Notes under the pieces: model-generated | The model's database searches: none | What the model was told of the DNA's origin: nothing | The model's input: only the letters and a program-made list of their open reading frames with translations | Position numbers and translations under genes: made by a program | Shown: positions 1 to 5,348 of the stretch, piece by piece | Layout of the letters: each line of letters opens with the position of its first letter | Position numbering within the stretch: the first letter of the stretch is position 1 | Source: Holosporales bacterium | Lineage (GTDB): Bacteria; Pseudomonadota; Alphaproteobacteria; RUG11792 | NCBI GenBank assembly: GCA_031275915.1 | Contig: JAISOC010000019.1 | Coordinates: forward strand, 1-5,348 | Length of the DNA stretch: 5,348 bases | Direction of reading: 5' to 3'

Positions 1-708
1 TCACAATTCAAGAACATAATGTATAGGAAGGGAGCTCAAGATGCCAAAAGAGCCAAGATATTTGCAAAAATAGCCAGAGAAATTACAGTAGCAGCCAAAA
101 TAGGAGGTAACGATGCAACTGCCAACCCGCGACTAAGGGCTGCCCTAGCTTCTGCCAGAGAGCAAAACATGCCAAAGGACAATGTTGAAAGAGCTTTGGC
201 AAAAGCATCTGGTAACAGTGATGACACTATGTATGAAGAAGTGAGATATGAGGGATATGGGCCTGGAGGAGTAGCCATAATAGTCGAAACTTTGACAGAT
301 AACAAAAACAGAACAACTCCAGAAATCAGATCGACTTTCTCAAAGTTTGGTGGAAATCTTGGAGAAACTGGAAGTGTTTCTTTTCTATTTACTAGACTTG
401 GTTCTCTTGTATATCCGAGTTTCGTTGCCAACTTCGATAAACTATTTGAATATGCGATAGAGGTTGGAGCAGACAATCTGGAGAATCTTGGGGAATATGC
501 ACACATAACTTGTAACGCAACTTCATTTGCTGCTATTAGGGAAGCATTTGTTAAAAAGTTTGGAGATCCAGTGGAATCAGGATTAATTTGGGAACCAGAT
601 ACATACACCCCCTGCCCTGCTGAATCTAGATCTACTATTGTAAAAATGATAGATATACTTGAAGACAACGATGATGTACAAAAAACATTTCACAACATGG
701 AAGAGTAA
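1..708 (+). CDS. yebC: YebC/PmpR (TACO1) family protein, 5' end cut by window
   Basis: The frame is open from base 1 ([13 protein letters not shown]) and matches the usual YebC start [21 protein letters not shown]. The first Met visible at base 19 is therefore internal, and only about four codons (MAGH) lie outside the window. Seen here: the N-terminal helical part with [12 protein letters not shown] and AREITVAAK, then [19 protein letters not shown], the signature [18 protein letters not shown], and [14 protein letters not shown]. About 235 residues are visible, ending in TAA, close to the normal 240-250. Family knowledge: YebC was long annotated as a transcriptional regulator. Its mitochondrial homologue TACO1 is a translational activator, and recent work on bacterial YebC points to relief of ribosome stalling at proline-rich stretches. 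It is cytoplasmic. The next gene is on the same strand but 167 bp away with its own likely promoter, so it is probably not co-transcribed. No clear terminator is seen after the stop. Confidence 0.95.
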   Translation, partial: [235 protein letters not shown]

Positions 709-724
709 TTTATTGTTCACAAAA

Positions 725-746
725 CAACACACATTCAACACACATT
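725..746. repeat. Exact 11-bp tandem repeat in intergenic gap
   Basis: The unit CAACACACATT occurs twice head to tail (725-735 and 736-746) with no mismatch. The second copy also forms part of an inverted repeat, ATTCAA-CACACA-TTGAAT (733-750). The copies are one helical turn apart and lie upstream of the candidate promoters of the 876-2720 gene, so they could be a binding site. They could equally be a chance slippage duplication in simple sequence. Confidence 0.6.
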
Positions 747-806
747 GAATTATAAATAAATTGTAAATAATAGATGATACAATATAAAGCATTCTTCGAT
801 CTTTAG

Positions 807-835
807 TTGACTTTGTAAAAAATATGTACTAGCAT
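807..835 (+). promoter_or_regulatory. Candidate sigma70-type promoter for the 614-aa exported protein gene
   Basis: A -35 like TTGACT (807-812) is followed after 17 bp by TAGCAT (830-835). This would start transcription near 842, about 35 bp before the ATG at 876. A second candidate lies upstream: TTGTAA (761-766), 16 bp, TATAAA (783-788). The region is very AT-rich, so near-matches are common and neither can be chosen from sequence alone. Confidence 0.4.
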
Positions 836-875
836 CGAATTATGTAATAGTGTGTGTGAAGATAAAAGATAAAAA

Positions 876-2720
876 ATGAAAAATAAAATCTTGCTCAGTA
901 TCATCGGAATTTCTTCGTCGTCTGTGATGGCACTGCCACTAAACTACAAGTTCAATGTTGGAGTTAGAAAAGTTCTTGATGATTTCCGACGTGATGTAGC
1001 GCTTGGAAAAAATTCAACAAGGCTTAAAGAGATGAAATACAAGAAGTACTTCAAAGAAAGCGTTTACGGCAGTAGTGGAGGAACGCAATCTTCACAACAA
1101 AAACCAGAGGAAATTAGTACCATGATGCCTAACGATACAATATTTTATGAAAATTCGCCGCCCGGAGTTCCGAAAAGTGCTTATTTGGGGAAAGGTCCAG
1201 TAATGAATCTTCCCAAAGACACAGTGAAACGTGGTAATTCACAACCACCCGAACAAAAAAGCGGTTTTGAAAAAATCATCAAATTTAGTCATCCTCCAGA
1301 TAAAATTGACGAGAGTGACAATCTGCAACTAAAGCCAGATATCGCAAAAAGGATAAATCTAGTTGAAAAATACGTCGGAAATCATAAGTTGACTATAAAA
1401 GACTATAACATCTTAGTGGACACTATCAGAACAGGCAACACATCGGATGCAATCGAGGCATTAAATATATTTTATCACATTGTGCAGATGAGGAAGTCTA
1501 ATGATACTATAACAATAGCGAACTCTGTAATGCCTATCGTCATTGGTCGCATTATCAGGTTAAACAGTCAGTCAATAATTGAAAAAGAAACCTCAGATAT
1601 AACCGATAAAATACTTAGCCTCAGTAAAAGTGACATACGCCTTCCAGCTATTATAGAAACGTCGGAAGGAAAACAAGTAAATATAATTACGGCTGCTATA
1701 GAAACCAACAATTTAGATTTATATAAACAAATAGAGACGTTAATGATTGAAAATAAAACTTTCCAACTGCCGCAGGGAAGTATGTCTGTAGTCACATCAG
1801 CTGCCATACGACAAAATAAGTCATCCATGTTTAATCATTTTTCACAAGAACATCCAGAACTATTGCTTGAGGTTGCCAATGGAACAACTCCTCTGATAAC
1901 GGCACTCACAACAGAGATACCTGAATCAAATATAAATACATTACCAGTTGCAGGAACTCAAAAAGATACCAAAGCAGACATCAGGAAGACAGTATGTTCG
2001 CAGATAATCAGTACGATTAAACAGCTAAAGAAAGGAGGAACTAACATTGAAGAATATCTCTCTTACAAGGATAAAAATAGCATCACAGCTGTGGAATACT
2101 CGTTCCGATTAATAGATCAGGTGACAAAACCACTAGCTACAACCATCATGGATCTTCTTCCCGCAGAAGCAAAAAATTTGAATTTATTGATGTCTGCAGT
2201 AAAAGCCACAAACGATTCGGCCGTAAAAGGATTGATATCAATACTTGGTGATAAAATCGTTCATAGTAATATTGTGCCGTTTCTTGAAGCGATACCCACA
2301 ACCCACTGGATTAATCTGGAGCAATATCGGGAGCAATTACTTCCAAATGCAGAACCACCAATTATGAAGTCGTTGGAAATGTTATATTGTAGCATGGCTC
2401 ATTTTGCAGAGAAAGAATTAGAGATTAAGAGGATTGTAGCAATAATAAAAGCCTTCGTAAATGCTGCTGATCCATCAAACAAACCAGCAGCTATTGTAAT
2501 GGCAAAAAAGGTATTGTCTGGTATAATAGAAAGATATGTAAATCCGGCAAAAGAATGGAAGATGAAAAATATAGATCCATTAGAAGGGAAAAGTGCGTAT
2601 GAGATAGGGGGGGGCCCCGAACAGCAATATCTGATGTTGACTAAGAACATTTCAAAAGTCAGGCTGAACCTGTCAACGATAGAAAATGAATTAAATAATT
2701 TGCTAGCATCGCTTGGCTGA
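876..2720 (+). CDS. Predicted exported protein of unknown family, degenerate ankyrin-like helical repeats
   Basis: I do not recognise this 614-aa protein. It begins with a Sec-type signal peptide: K2/K4, a hydrophobic core at residues 5-12, a Ser stretch at 13-16, and a V-M-A site suggesting cleavage after A19. Residues about 65-150 are a Ser/Pro/Gln/Lys-rich, probably disordered linker (SSGGTQSSQQKP, SPPGVPK, SQPPEQKS, SHPPDK). From about 150 on it looks mostly helical. Several stretches resemble eroded ankyrin units, with a small-residue helix after a turn: NIITAAIETNNLDLYKQI (269-286), SVVTSAAIRQNKSSMFNHF (304-322), NGTTPLITAL (335-344), NSITAVEYSFRLI (401-413) and NLLMSAVKATNDSAVKGLI (436-454). 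None is a canonical TPLHLAA repeat. There are two cysteines (C374, C505) and no later membrane segment, so a periplasmic or secreted location is likely. The ATG at 876 is chosen because the signal peptide follows directly; the ribosome binding site is weak. A G8 run lies at codons 578-580. Role in host interaction is only a guess. Confidence 0.8.
   Translation: MKNKILLSIIGISSSSVMALPLNYKFNVGVRKVLDDFRRDVALGKNSTRLKEMKYKKYFKESVYGSSGGTQSSQQKPEEISTMMPNDTIFYENSPPGVPKSAYLGKGPVMNLPKDTVKRGNSQPPEQKSGFEKIIKFSHPPDKIDESDNLQLKPDIAKRINLVEKYVGNHKLTIKDYNILVDTIRTGNTSDAIEALNIFYHIVQMRKSNDTITIANSVMPIVIGRIIRLNSQSIIEKETSDITDKILSLSKSDIRLPAIIETSEGKQVNIITAAIETNNLDLYKQIETLMIENKTFQLPQGSMSVVTSAAIRQNKSSMFNHFSQEHPELLLEVANGTTPLITALTTEIPESNINTLPVAGTQKDTKADIRKTVCSQIISTIKQLKKGGTNIEEYLSYKDKNSITAVEYSFRLIDQVTKPLATTIMDLLPAEAKNLNLLMSAVKATNDSAVKGLISILGDKIVHSNIVPFLEAIPTTHWINLEQYREQLLPNAEPPIMKSLEMLYCSMAHFAEKELEIKRIVAIIKAFVNAADPSNKPAAIVMAKKVLSGIIERYVNPAKEWKMKNIDPLEGKSAYEIGGGPEQQYLMLTKNISKVRLNLSTIENELNNLLASLG
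2607..2618. repeat. G8C4 tract inside the exported-protein gene
   Basis: Eight G followed directly by four C, coding I-G-G-G-P-E near residue 580 of 614. This is by far the longest G run in an AT-rich window. Gain of one G would end the protein 12 residues after I577, and loss of one G would end it after 8. The tract could therefore switch the C-terminal 34 or so residues if it slips. It is also a place where a read or assembly error would be easy. Confidence 0.75.
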
Positions 2721-2739
2721 ATGATATCAAAAAATAACC

Positions 2740-2784
2740 CGATAACTAAGTAATTAAATTACACACAAGTTATCGTCCTTTTTT
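2740..2784. terminator. Stem-loop between convergent genes, possible bidirectional terminator
   Basis: CGATAACT (2740-2747) pairs perfectly with AGTTATCG (2768-2775). Within the loop, GTAATT (2750-2755) and AATTAC (2757-2762) form a second nested inverted repeat. On the + strand a T6 run follows at 2779-2784. On the - strand an A6 run at 2729-2734 would supply U residues after the same hairpin. It sits in the 67-bp gap between two converging stops, which is where a shared terminator belongs. The stem is AT-rich, so it is weaker than a classical intrinsic terminator. Confidence 0.5.
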
Positions 2785-2787
2785 GTC

Positions 2788-3186
2788 TCACATGTTATGA
2801 ACTTGTACAATTCGTTGGATCAAATCATCAAAAAAACTCCAGTCATTTTTTCTGGCGCTTTGTGCCAAATTTTCCGGAGAAAGTGAACACATGTGAGTAT
2901 ATATATTCAGAGCCAACCACTGATTATCTATTGTGTAGCAAGATAGACATCCCCGACTATTTAGGTCATTAATGGCCATTATGGTATATTGTCCTATCAA
3001 TGCATTTTGAAATGTGTCTATGTAGTCATTCAGTTGAAGTGTTAATAATTCATTATCAAATTCTGAAGCTTGATTAATCTCAAATTCTTGTTCTTCTTGT
3101 GAGGTCCCCTGAATTTGATCATCCATCGATTGTCCCCATGATACTGTCATACCAATTACAATCACAAATTTATAAAAATTAGACAC
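2788..3186 (-). CDS. Small predicted exported protein of unknown family with CxxC
   Basis: I do not recognise this 132-aa protein. It starts at GTG (3186), supported by GGGGAG at 3197-3192 with a 5-base spacer, the strongest ribosome binding site in the window. Residues 1-19 look like a short signal peptide: K6, a hydrophobic core FVIVIGMTV, then S-W-G-Q-S with cleavage probably near residues 18-20. After it comes an acidic Gln/Glu-rich stretch (about 21-45), then a helical domain. Cysteines are C80, C83 (G-C-L-S-C) and C100, which in the periplasm could form a disulfide; there is no thioredoxin-type context around the pair. The gene lies 48 bp downstream of pdhA on the same strand with no obvious terminator between, so it may be the last gene of that transcript. 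It converges on the other exported protein gene. The signal peptide and ribosome site make it a convincing gene; its function is unknown. Confidence 0.75.
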   Translation of the reverse strand: MSNFYKFVIVIGMTVSWGQSMDDQIQGTSQEEQEFEINQASEFDNELLTLQLNDYIDTFQNALIGQYTIMAINDLNSRGCLSCYTIDNQWLALNIYTHMCSLSPENLAQSARKNDWSFFDDLIQRIVQVHNM

Positions 3187-3191
3187 AGTTA

Positions 3192-3197
3192 CTCCCC
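3192..3197 (-). promoter_or_regulatory. Strong ribosome binding site deciding the GTG start at 3186
   Basis: Read on the - strand, GGGGAG is followed by TAACT and then GTG. It favours the GTG at 3186 over the in-frame ATG 12 codons downstream, which would cut off most of the signal peptide. Confidence 0.7.
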
Positions 3198-3234
3198 AAA
3201 AGTATGTTTCTTATTTACGATATATTCTACAATA

Positions 3235-4158
3235 TTAGATCAGCATATTGCAATACAATTGATGCATTTCTGGTTCCTTAGAATTGATTGCAAATTCTGA
3301 GGCTTCTTTTATTATCTGAGTAATTTCTTTTTCAATGGCCGCATAATCAATATTTTTCAAAGTTTGACGAACTTTAACCAATGGATCTCTTGTTTTTTTC
3401 ACATCATTAACTTCTTCACGAGTTCTATATGTTGCAGGATCAGACATAGAATGCCCCCTATACCTGTATGTATCAATATGCAATATCACAGGTCTATTTT
3501 CTTTTCGTACTTTATTAATGGCCTCCCTTGATTTCTCAACAACATCGAATAAGTTCATTCCGTCAACTTGCACAGTTGGTATTCCAAATGGATCTCCTCT
3601 TGTTGTTAAGTCTTTCCCAGAAGCAGATCTGTTTACTGCCGTTCCCAGAGCATATTGATTATTTTCAATGACATACAAAACAGGCAAATTCCAAAGAGAG
3701 GCCATATTGAAAGCTTCATACACCTGACCTTGATTGGCTGCTCCATCTCCAAAATACACAACACATATTCCTCCATCATTTTTATATTTGTGAGTAAAAG
3801 CAATGCCTGTTCCTATTGAAACTTGAGCTCCAACAATCCCACTCCCTCCATAGAAATTGTGTTGTCTACTATACATGTGCATAGATCCTCCCTTCCCTTT
3901 GGAACTTCCTGTTTCTTTGCCGCATAGTTCTGCCATTATGTATTTAGGATCAACCCCTATTGCGATCATATGTGCGTGATCTCTATAGCTTGTTATTTGG
4001 CTGTCCTGTTTTTGAAGATTCGAATTTACCCCAACTACAACTGCCTCTTGTCCAATATATAGATGACAGAACCCATACACATAACCTTCTGTATACAATT
4101 CTGCCACCTTCTCTTCGAAAAGGCGTATTGTTAACATTTGCCTGTATAGCTCTATCAA
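3235..4158 (-). CDS. pdhA: Pyruvate dehydrogenase E1 component, alpha subunit
   Basis: With the beta subunit (not in this window), this cytoplasmic enzyme performs thiamine-diphosphate-dependent decarboxylation of pyruvate and reductive acetylation of the E2 lipoyl domain, giving acetyl-CoA. Seen in the 307 residues: FCHLYIGQEAV (30-40), SYRDHAHMIAIG (57-68), KGKGGSMHMY (87-96), the GGSGIVGAQVSIGTGIA region (104-120), and the ThDP/Mg motif from GDG (137-139) to NN (166-167). VDGM (198-201) and the loop YRYRGHSMSDP (231-241), carrying the catalytic-loop His, are also present. The length is slightly below the usual 320-340, mainly at the N-terminus. The start is TTG at 4158: the same frame is closed by a TGA about 15 codons upstream and has no ATG, GTG or other TTG in between. 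The TTG overlaps the rsfS stop as TTGA, suggesting translational coupling. Some positions differ from common forms (VDGMN for VDGMD, QVSIG for QVPLG), but no catalytic residue appears lost. The gene ends in TAA. Confidence 0.96.
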   Translation of the reverse strand: MIELYRQMLTIRLFEEKVAELYTEGYVYGFCHLYIGQEAVVVGVNSNLQKQDSQITSYRDHAHMIAIGVDPKYIMAELCGKETGSSKGKGGSMHMYSRQHNFYGGSGIVGAQVSIGTGIAFTHKYKNDGGICVVYFGDGAANQGQVYEAFNMASLWNLPVLYVIENNQYALGTAVNRSASGKDLTTRGDPFGIPTVQVDGMNLFDVVEKSREAINKVRKENRPVILHIDTYRYRGHSMSDPATYRTREEVNDVKKTRDPLVKVRQTLKNIDYAAIEKEITQIIKEASEFAINSKEPEMHQLYCNMLI

Positions 4159-4481
4159 ATTGGTCTTTTTCCGGATGTTAGCAATTCTTCGAGATCATAA
4201 TACTCTCTAAGTTCAGGCTTGAATAGATGTATCTCAATACCTGAAGCCTCTATTAAGACCCACCCACTTTCTGATTTTCCTTCTATATAAGGATTTAATT
4301 TTGCTTTTTTTAAATATCTATAAACATAATCAGCAACTGATTGCATATGTCTTGAAGATGTTCCAGAAGCTATGACACACACGTCAGATAATCTATTTTG
4401 ATAATTTCTAGTATCAACCGTTATTATATTGATCGCCTTTCTGTCTTCCAAGATTTTTGCTACATCACTTAGAATTGGCAT
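4155..4481 (-). CDS. rsfS: Ribosomal silencing factor RsfS (YbeB/Iojap family)
   Basis: RsfS binds ribosomal protein uL14 on the large subunit and blocks joining of the two subunits, lowering translation when nutrients are scarce. The 108-aa product matches the family's 105-120 length. Seen: a helical start with LEDRKAINIITVDTR, then the core LSDVCVIASGTSSRHMQSVAD (residues 31-51). After that come the IEGKSESGWVLIEASGIEIHLF segment (67-88) and the closing PELREYYDLEELL (89-101). I place the start at ATG 4481 because AAAGGA (4492-4487) lies 5 bases upstream and the sequence MPILSDVAKILEDRKA fits the family. An in-frame TTG at 4505 would add eight residues but has no such support. The gene overlaps the end of mlaD by 17 bp and its TGA stop overlaps the pdhA TTG start by 4 bp, so the three are very likely one operon. 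Confidence 0.93.
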   Translation of the reverse strand: MPILSDVAKILEDRKAINIITVDTRNYQNRLSDVCVIASGTSSRHMQSVADYVYRYLKKAKLNPYIEGKSESGWVLIEASGIEIHLFKPELREYYDLEELLTSGKRPI

Positions 4482-4929
4482 TTTTATCCTTTGTAGCAGA
4501 GCCAACTATGAACTTATCTATCAAATTTTCTAAATTCACAGCTGATCTTGTTGATTCTATTTCTTCTCCGTTTTTAAGCATTGTTTTATCAAATCCTGGA
4601 GAAAGAGCTACAAATTTGTTTCCCATAAGTCCGTCAGTTGTGATAGAAGCCGTCGTATCAACTGGAATACTGACACTGTTTTTAATTCGCAGTTCTACCC
4701 TAGCTTGATAATTTTCATCAATACTTAGAGATTTGACTATGCCCACTTTGATTCCATTTATCTTAATATCTGCCCCTGCTACCAGCCCCCCAACATTATC
4801 AAAATATGCCAGCAAACTATATCCGTTATTAATCTTTTCTCCACTTGTTGTGTATGCAAAAAACATAAAGAGGCCAGCTATGATTAAAACAACAGCCCCA
4901 ATAACAGCCTCAAGAATATTTCCTTTCAT
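4465..4929 (-). CDS. mlaD: MlaD-like MCE-domain lipid transport protein
   Basis: MlaD is the periplasmic, inner-membrane-anchored substrate-binding ring of the MlaFEDB ABC system, which moves phospholipids between the two membranes and keeps outer-membrane asymmetry. The 154-aa product has one N-terminal membrane anchor (about residues 8-26, AVIGAVVLIIAGLFMFFAY) followed by an MCE domain at about 37-112. That domain carries YFDNVGGLVAGADIKINGIKVG (42-63) and SITTDGLMGNKFVALSPG (95-112). The C-terminal TRSAVNLENLIDKFI (127-141) is typical of alphaproteobacterial MlaD. Length is in line with short Rickettsiales forms and below E. coli's 183. The ATG at 4929 gives the usual MKGNILE start, although no good ribosome binding site is visible before it. 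It is the first gene of the block with rsfS and pdhA; mlaE and mlaF are not in the window. Confidence 0.92.
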   Translation of the reverse strand: MKGNILEAVIGAVVLIIAGLFMFFAYTTSGEKINNGYSLLAYFDNVGGLVAGADIKINGIKVGIVKSLSIDENYQARVELRIKNSVSIPVDTTASITTDGLMGNKFVALSPGFDKTMLKNGEEIESTRSAVNLENLIDKFIVGSATKDKNANSK

Positions 4930-4990
4930 CTTAAATAATAATTAAAACGCTCAGCAATACATATAACATACTAACATAAATATTTACACT

Positions 4991-5030
4991 TTGTGCAATT
5001 TAAACAATTATTTCAAGTCATTGTACAATT
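4991..5030. repeat. Paired near-palindromes TTGTRCAATT upstream of mlaD
   Basis: TTGTGCAATT (4991-5000) and TTGTACAATT (5021-5030) occur 30 bp apart, about three helical turns, in the gap before the mlaD block. TTGTACAA is a perfect palindrome and TTGTGCAA is one base off. Such spacing fits a pair of operator half-sites, but the region is AT-rich and the match is short. I could not place a convincing -35/-10 pair for mlaD in 4930-5028. Confidence 0.3.
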
Positions 5031-5175
5031 ACCAGTAGTTGCAAAAATTACACCATAAATTAATCTGGGATGCCATAAAAACAAAGATAATTGGGAATAA
5101 ATGAAGAAGCTTTATGACTAAATATAAAACTTGGATTATCTCTTGACATGTTTTTTCCACCAAAAATTTTATCAT
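5029..5175 (-). CDS. Possible 48-aa membrane peptide coupled to the holin gene
   Basis: An ATG at 5175 overlaps the holin TAA stop as TAATG, a common coupling arrangement, and GGA lies 5 bases upstream. The product starts MIKFLVEKTCQEIIQ and has one hydrophobic span (about residues 16-36, ending PIIFVFMA). It ends in a Trp/Cys/Asn tail with a TAA stop at 5029. I recognise no family. For it: the start/stop overlap and a clean single membrane span. Against it: short length, AT-rich DNA that readily yields hydrophobic peptides, and a weak ribosome site. It could be a small lysis-related or membrane peptide, or not a gene. Confidence 0.3.
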   Translation of the reverse strand: MIKFLVEKTCQEIIQVLYLVIKLLHLFPIIFVFMASQINLWCNFCNYW

Positions 5176-5348
5176 TATATTCCATTTTTGTTCAGAATAT
5201 TAGCAACGGTTTGATCTTTTTCTTTGCTACCTCTCGAGGAACCGAACTCGAAGTTATAGGCGTCTTTGAGGCAGGATCCGAAGATTCCTGCTATTGTTGA
5301 TATGATTCCAACGGCCTCCCCTGGTAATTTATCCTGGTATATTGTTAT
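5175..5348 (-). CDS. Holin-like protein (GTA_holin_3TM type), C-terminal part only
   Basis: The frame enters from the right edge and gives 57 residues before TAA at 5177-5175, with no start in the window. It reads LPGEAVGIISTIAGIFGSCLKDAYNF and then the signature FGSSRGSKEKD followed by a short polar tail. From memory, the pattern hydrophobic segment, F-x-F-G-S-S-x-G-S-K-x-K-D is the conserved end of phage and gene-transfer-agent holins (Pfam GTA_holin_3TM). There the last of three membrane segments precedes a charged cytoplasmic tail. Holins form pores that let endolysin reach the cell wall. The upstream two thirds lie outside the window, so I cannot say whether the gene is intact or whether other phage or GTA genes are near. 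The local GC content is somewhat higher than in the neighbouring gap. Confidence 0.65.
   Translation of the reverse strand: MTIYQDKLPGEAVGIISTIAGIFGSCLKDAYNFEFGSSRGSKEKDQTVANILNKNGI

Noticed and set aside
19..21. ATG at 19 as the true start of yebC
   Set aside because: The frame continues upstream to base 1 with residues SQFKNI that belong to the conserved YebC N-terminus.
36..668. 210-aa open frame on the - strand opposite yebC
   Set aside because: It lies wholly antisense to a clearly conserved gene, has no family resemblance, and is best explained as a shadow of yebC codon use.
583..792. 69-aa hydrophobic open frame on the - strand across the end of yebC and the gap
   Set aside because: It overlaps the conserved yebC end, has low-complexity Ile/Phe/Tyr content typical of AT-rich noise, and has no support as a gene.
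1568..2650. Two - strand open frames of 86 and 83 aa inside the 614-aa gene
   Set aside because: They are antisense, hydrophobic by base composition only, and without ribosome sites; the signal peptide and long open frame favour the + strand gene.
3960..4181. 73-aa open frame on the + strand opposite pdhA
   Set aside because: It is antisense to a conserved part of pdhA and has no recognisable product.
4482..4505. Eight-codon N-terminal extension of RsfS from a TTG at 4505
   Set aside because: The ATG at 4481 has AAAGGA 5 bases upstream and gives the family's normal start. The extension is inside mlaD and has no ribosome site.
4457..4945. Two open frames of 83 and 70 aa on the + strand opposite mlaD
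   Set aside because: Both are shadows of the mlaD coding sequence; the MCE domain on the other strand is unambiguous.

Overview
This is an AT-rich bacterial window whose recognisable proteins look alphaproteobacterial and most like Rickettsiales (Anaplasmataceae or Midichloriaceae-like obligate intracellular bacteria). The grounds are the single-domain PdhA, the short MlaD starting MKGNILEAVIGAVVL, the YebC start [8 protein letters not shown]-type, small intergenic gaps and AT-rich third positions. This taxonomic call is an inference from remembered family sequences; no search was run.

Layout, left to right. (1) Bases 1-708, + strand: yebC, lacking only its first few codons at the window edge. 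(2) Bases 709-875: a promoter-bearing gap with an exact 11-bp tandem repeat. (3) Bases 876-2720, + strand: a 614-aa predicted exported protein of unknown family, with a signal peptide, a Ser/Pro/Lys-rich linker and a helical region with degenerate ankyrin-like units. A G8 homopolymer lies near its 3' end. (4) Bases 2721-2787: a stem-loop between converging genes. (5) Bases 2788-3186, - strand: a 132-aa predicted exported protein of unknown family with a CxxC pair and a GTG start behind a strong ribosome binding site. (6) Bases 3235-4929, - strand: a tight three-gene block, mlaD > rsfS > pdhA in transcription order. Its genes overlap by 17 bp and 4 bp, and pdhA begins at TTG. (7) Bases 5029-5348, - strand: the C-terminal end of a phage or gene-transfer-agent type holin running off the right edge, followed by a possible 48-aa membrane ORF joined by a TAATG stop/start overlap.

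How it fits together: the minus-strand block joins envelope lipid transport (MlaD), ribosome silencing in poor growth (RsfS) and entry of pyruvate into the TCA cycle (PdhA). The small exported protein sits at the end of the same run and could be co-transcribed. The two exported proteins of unknown function face each other between conserved housekeeping genes, so the accessory part of this window is roughly 850-3190. The holin tail at the right edge is the only phage-derived signal. I see no tRNA, rRNA, CRISPR array, transposase or integrase. I do not see a complete novel system here; the most promising leads are the exported pair, the G8 tract and the holin/small-ORF pair.
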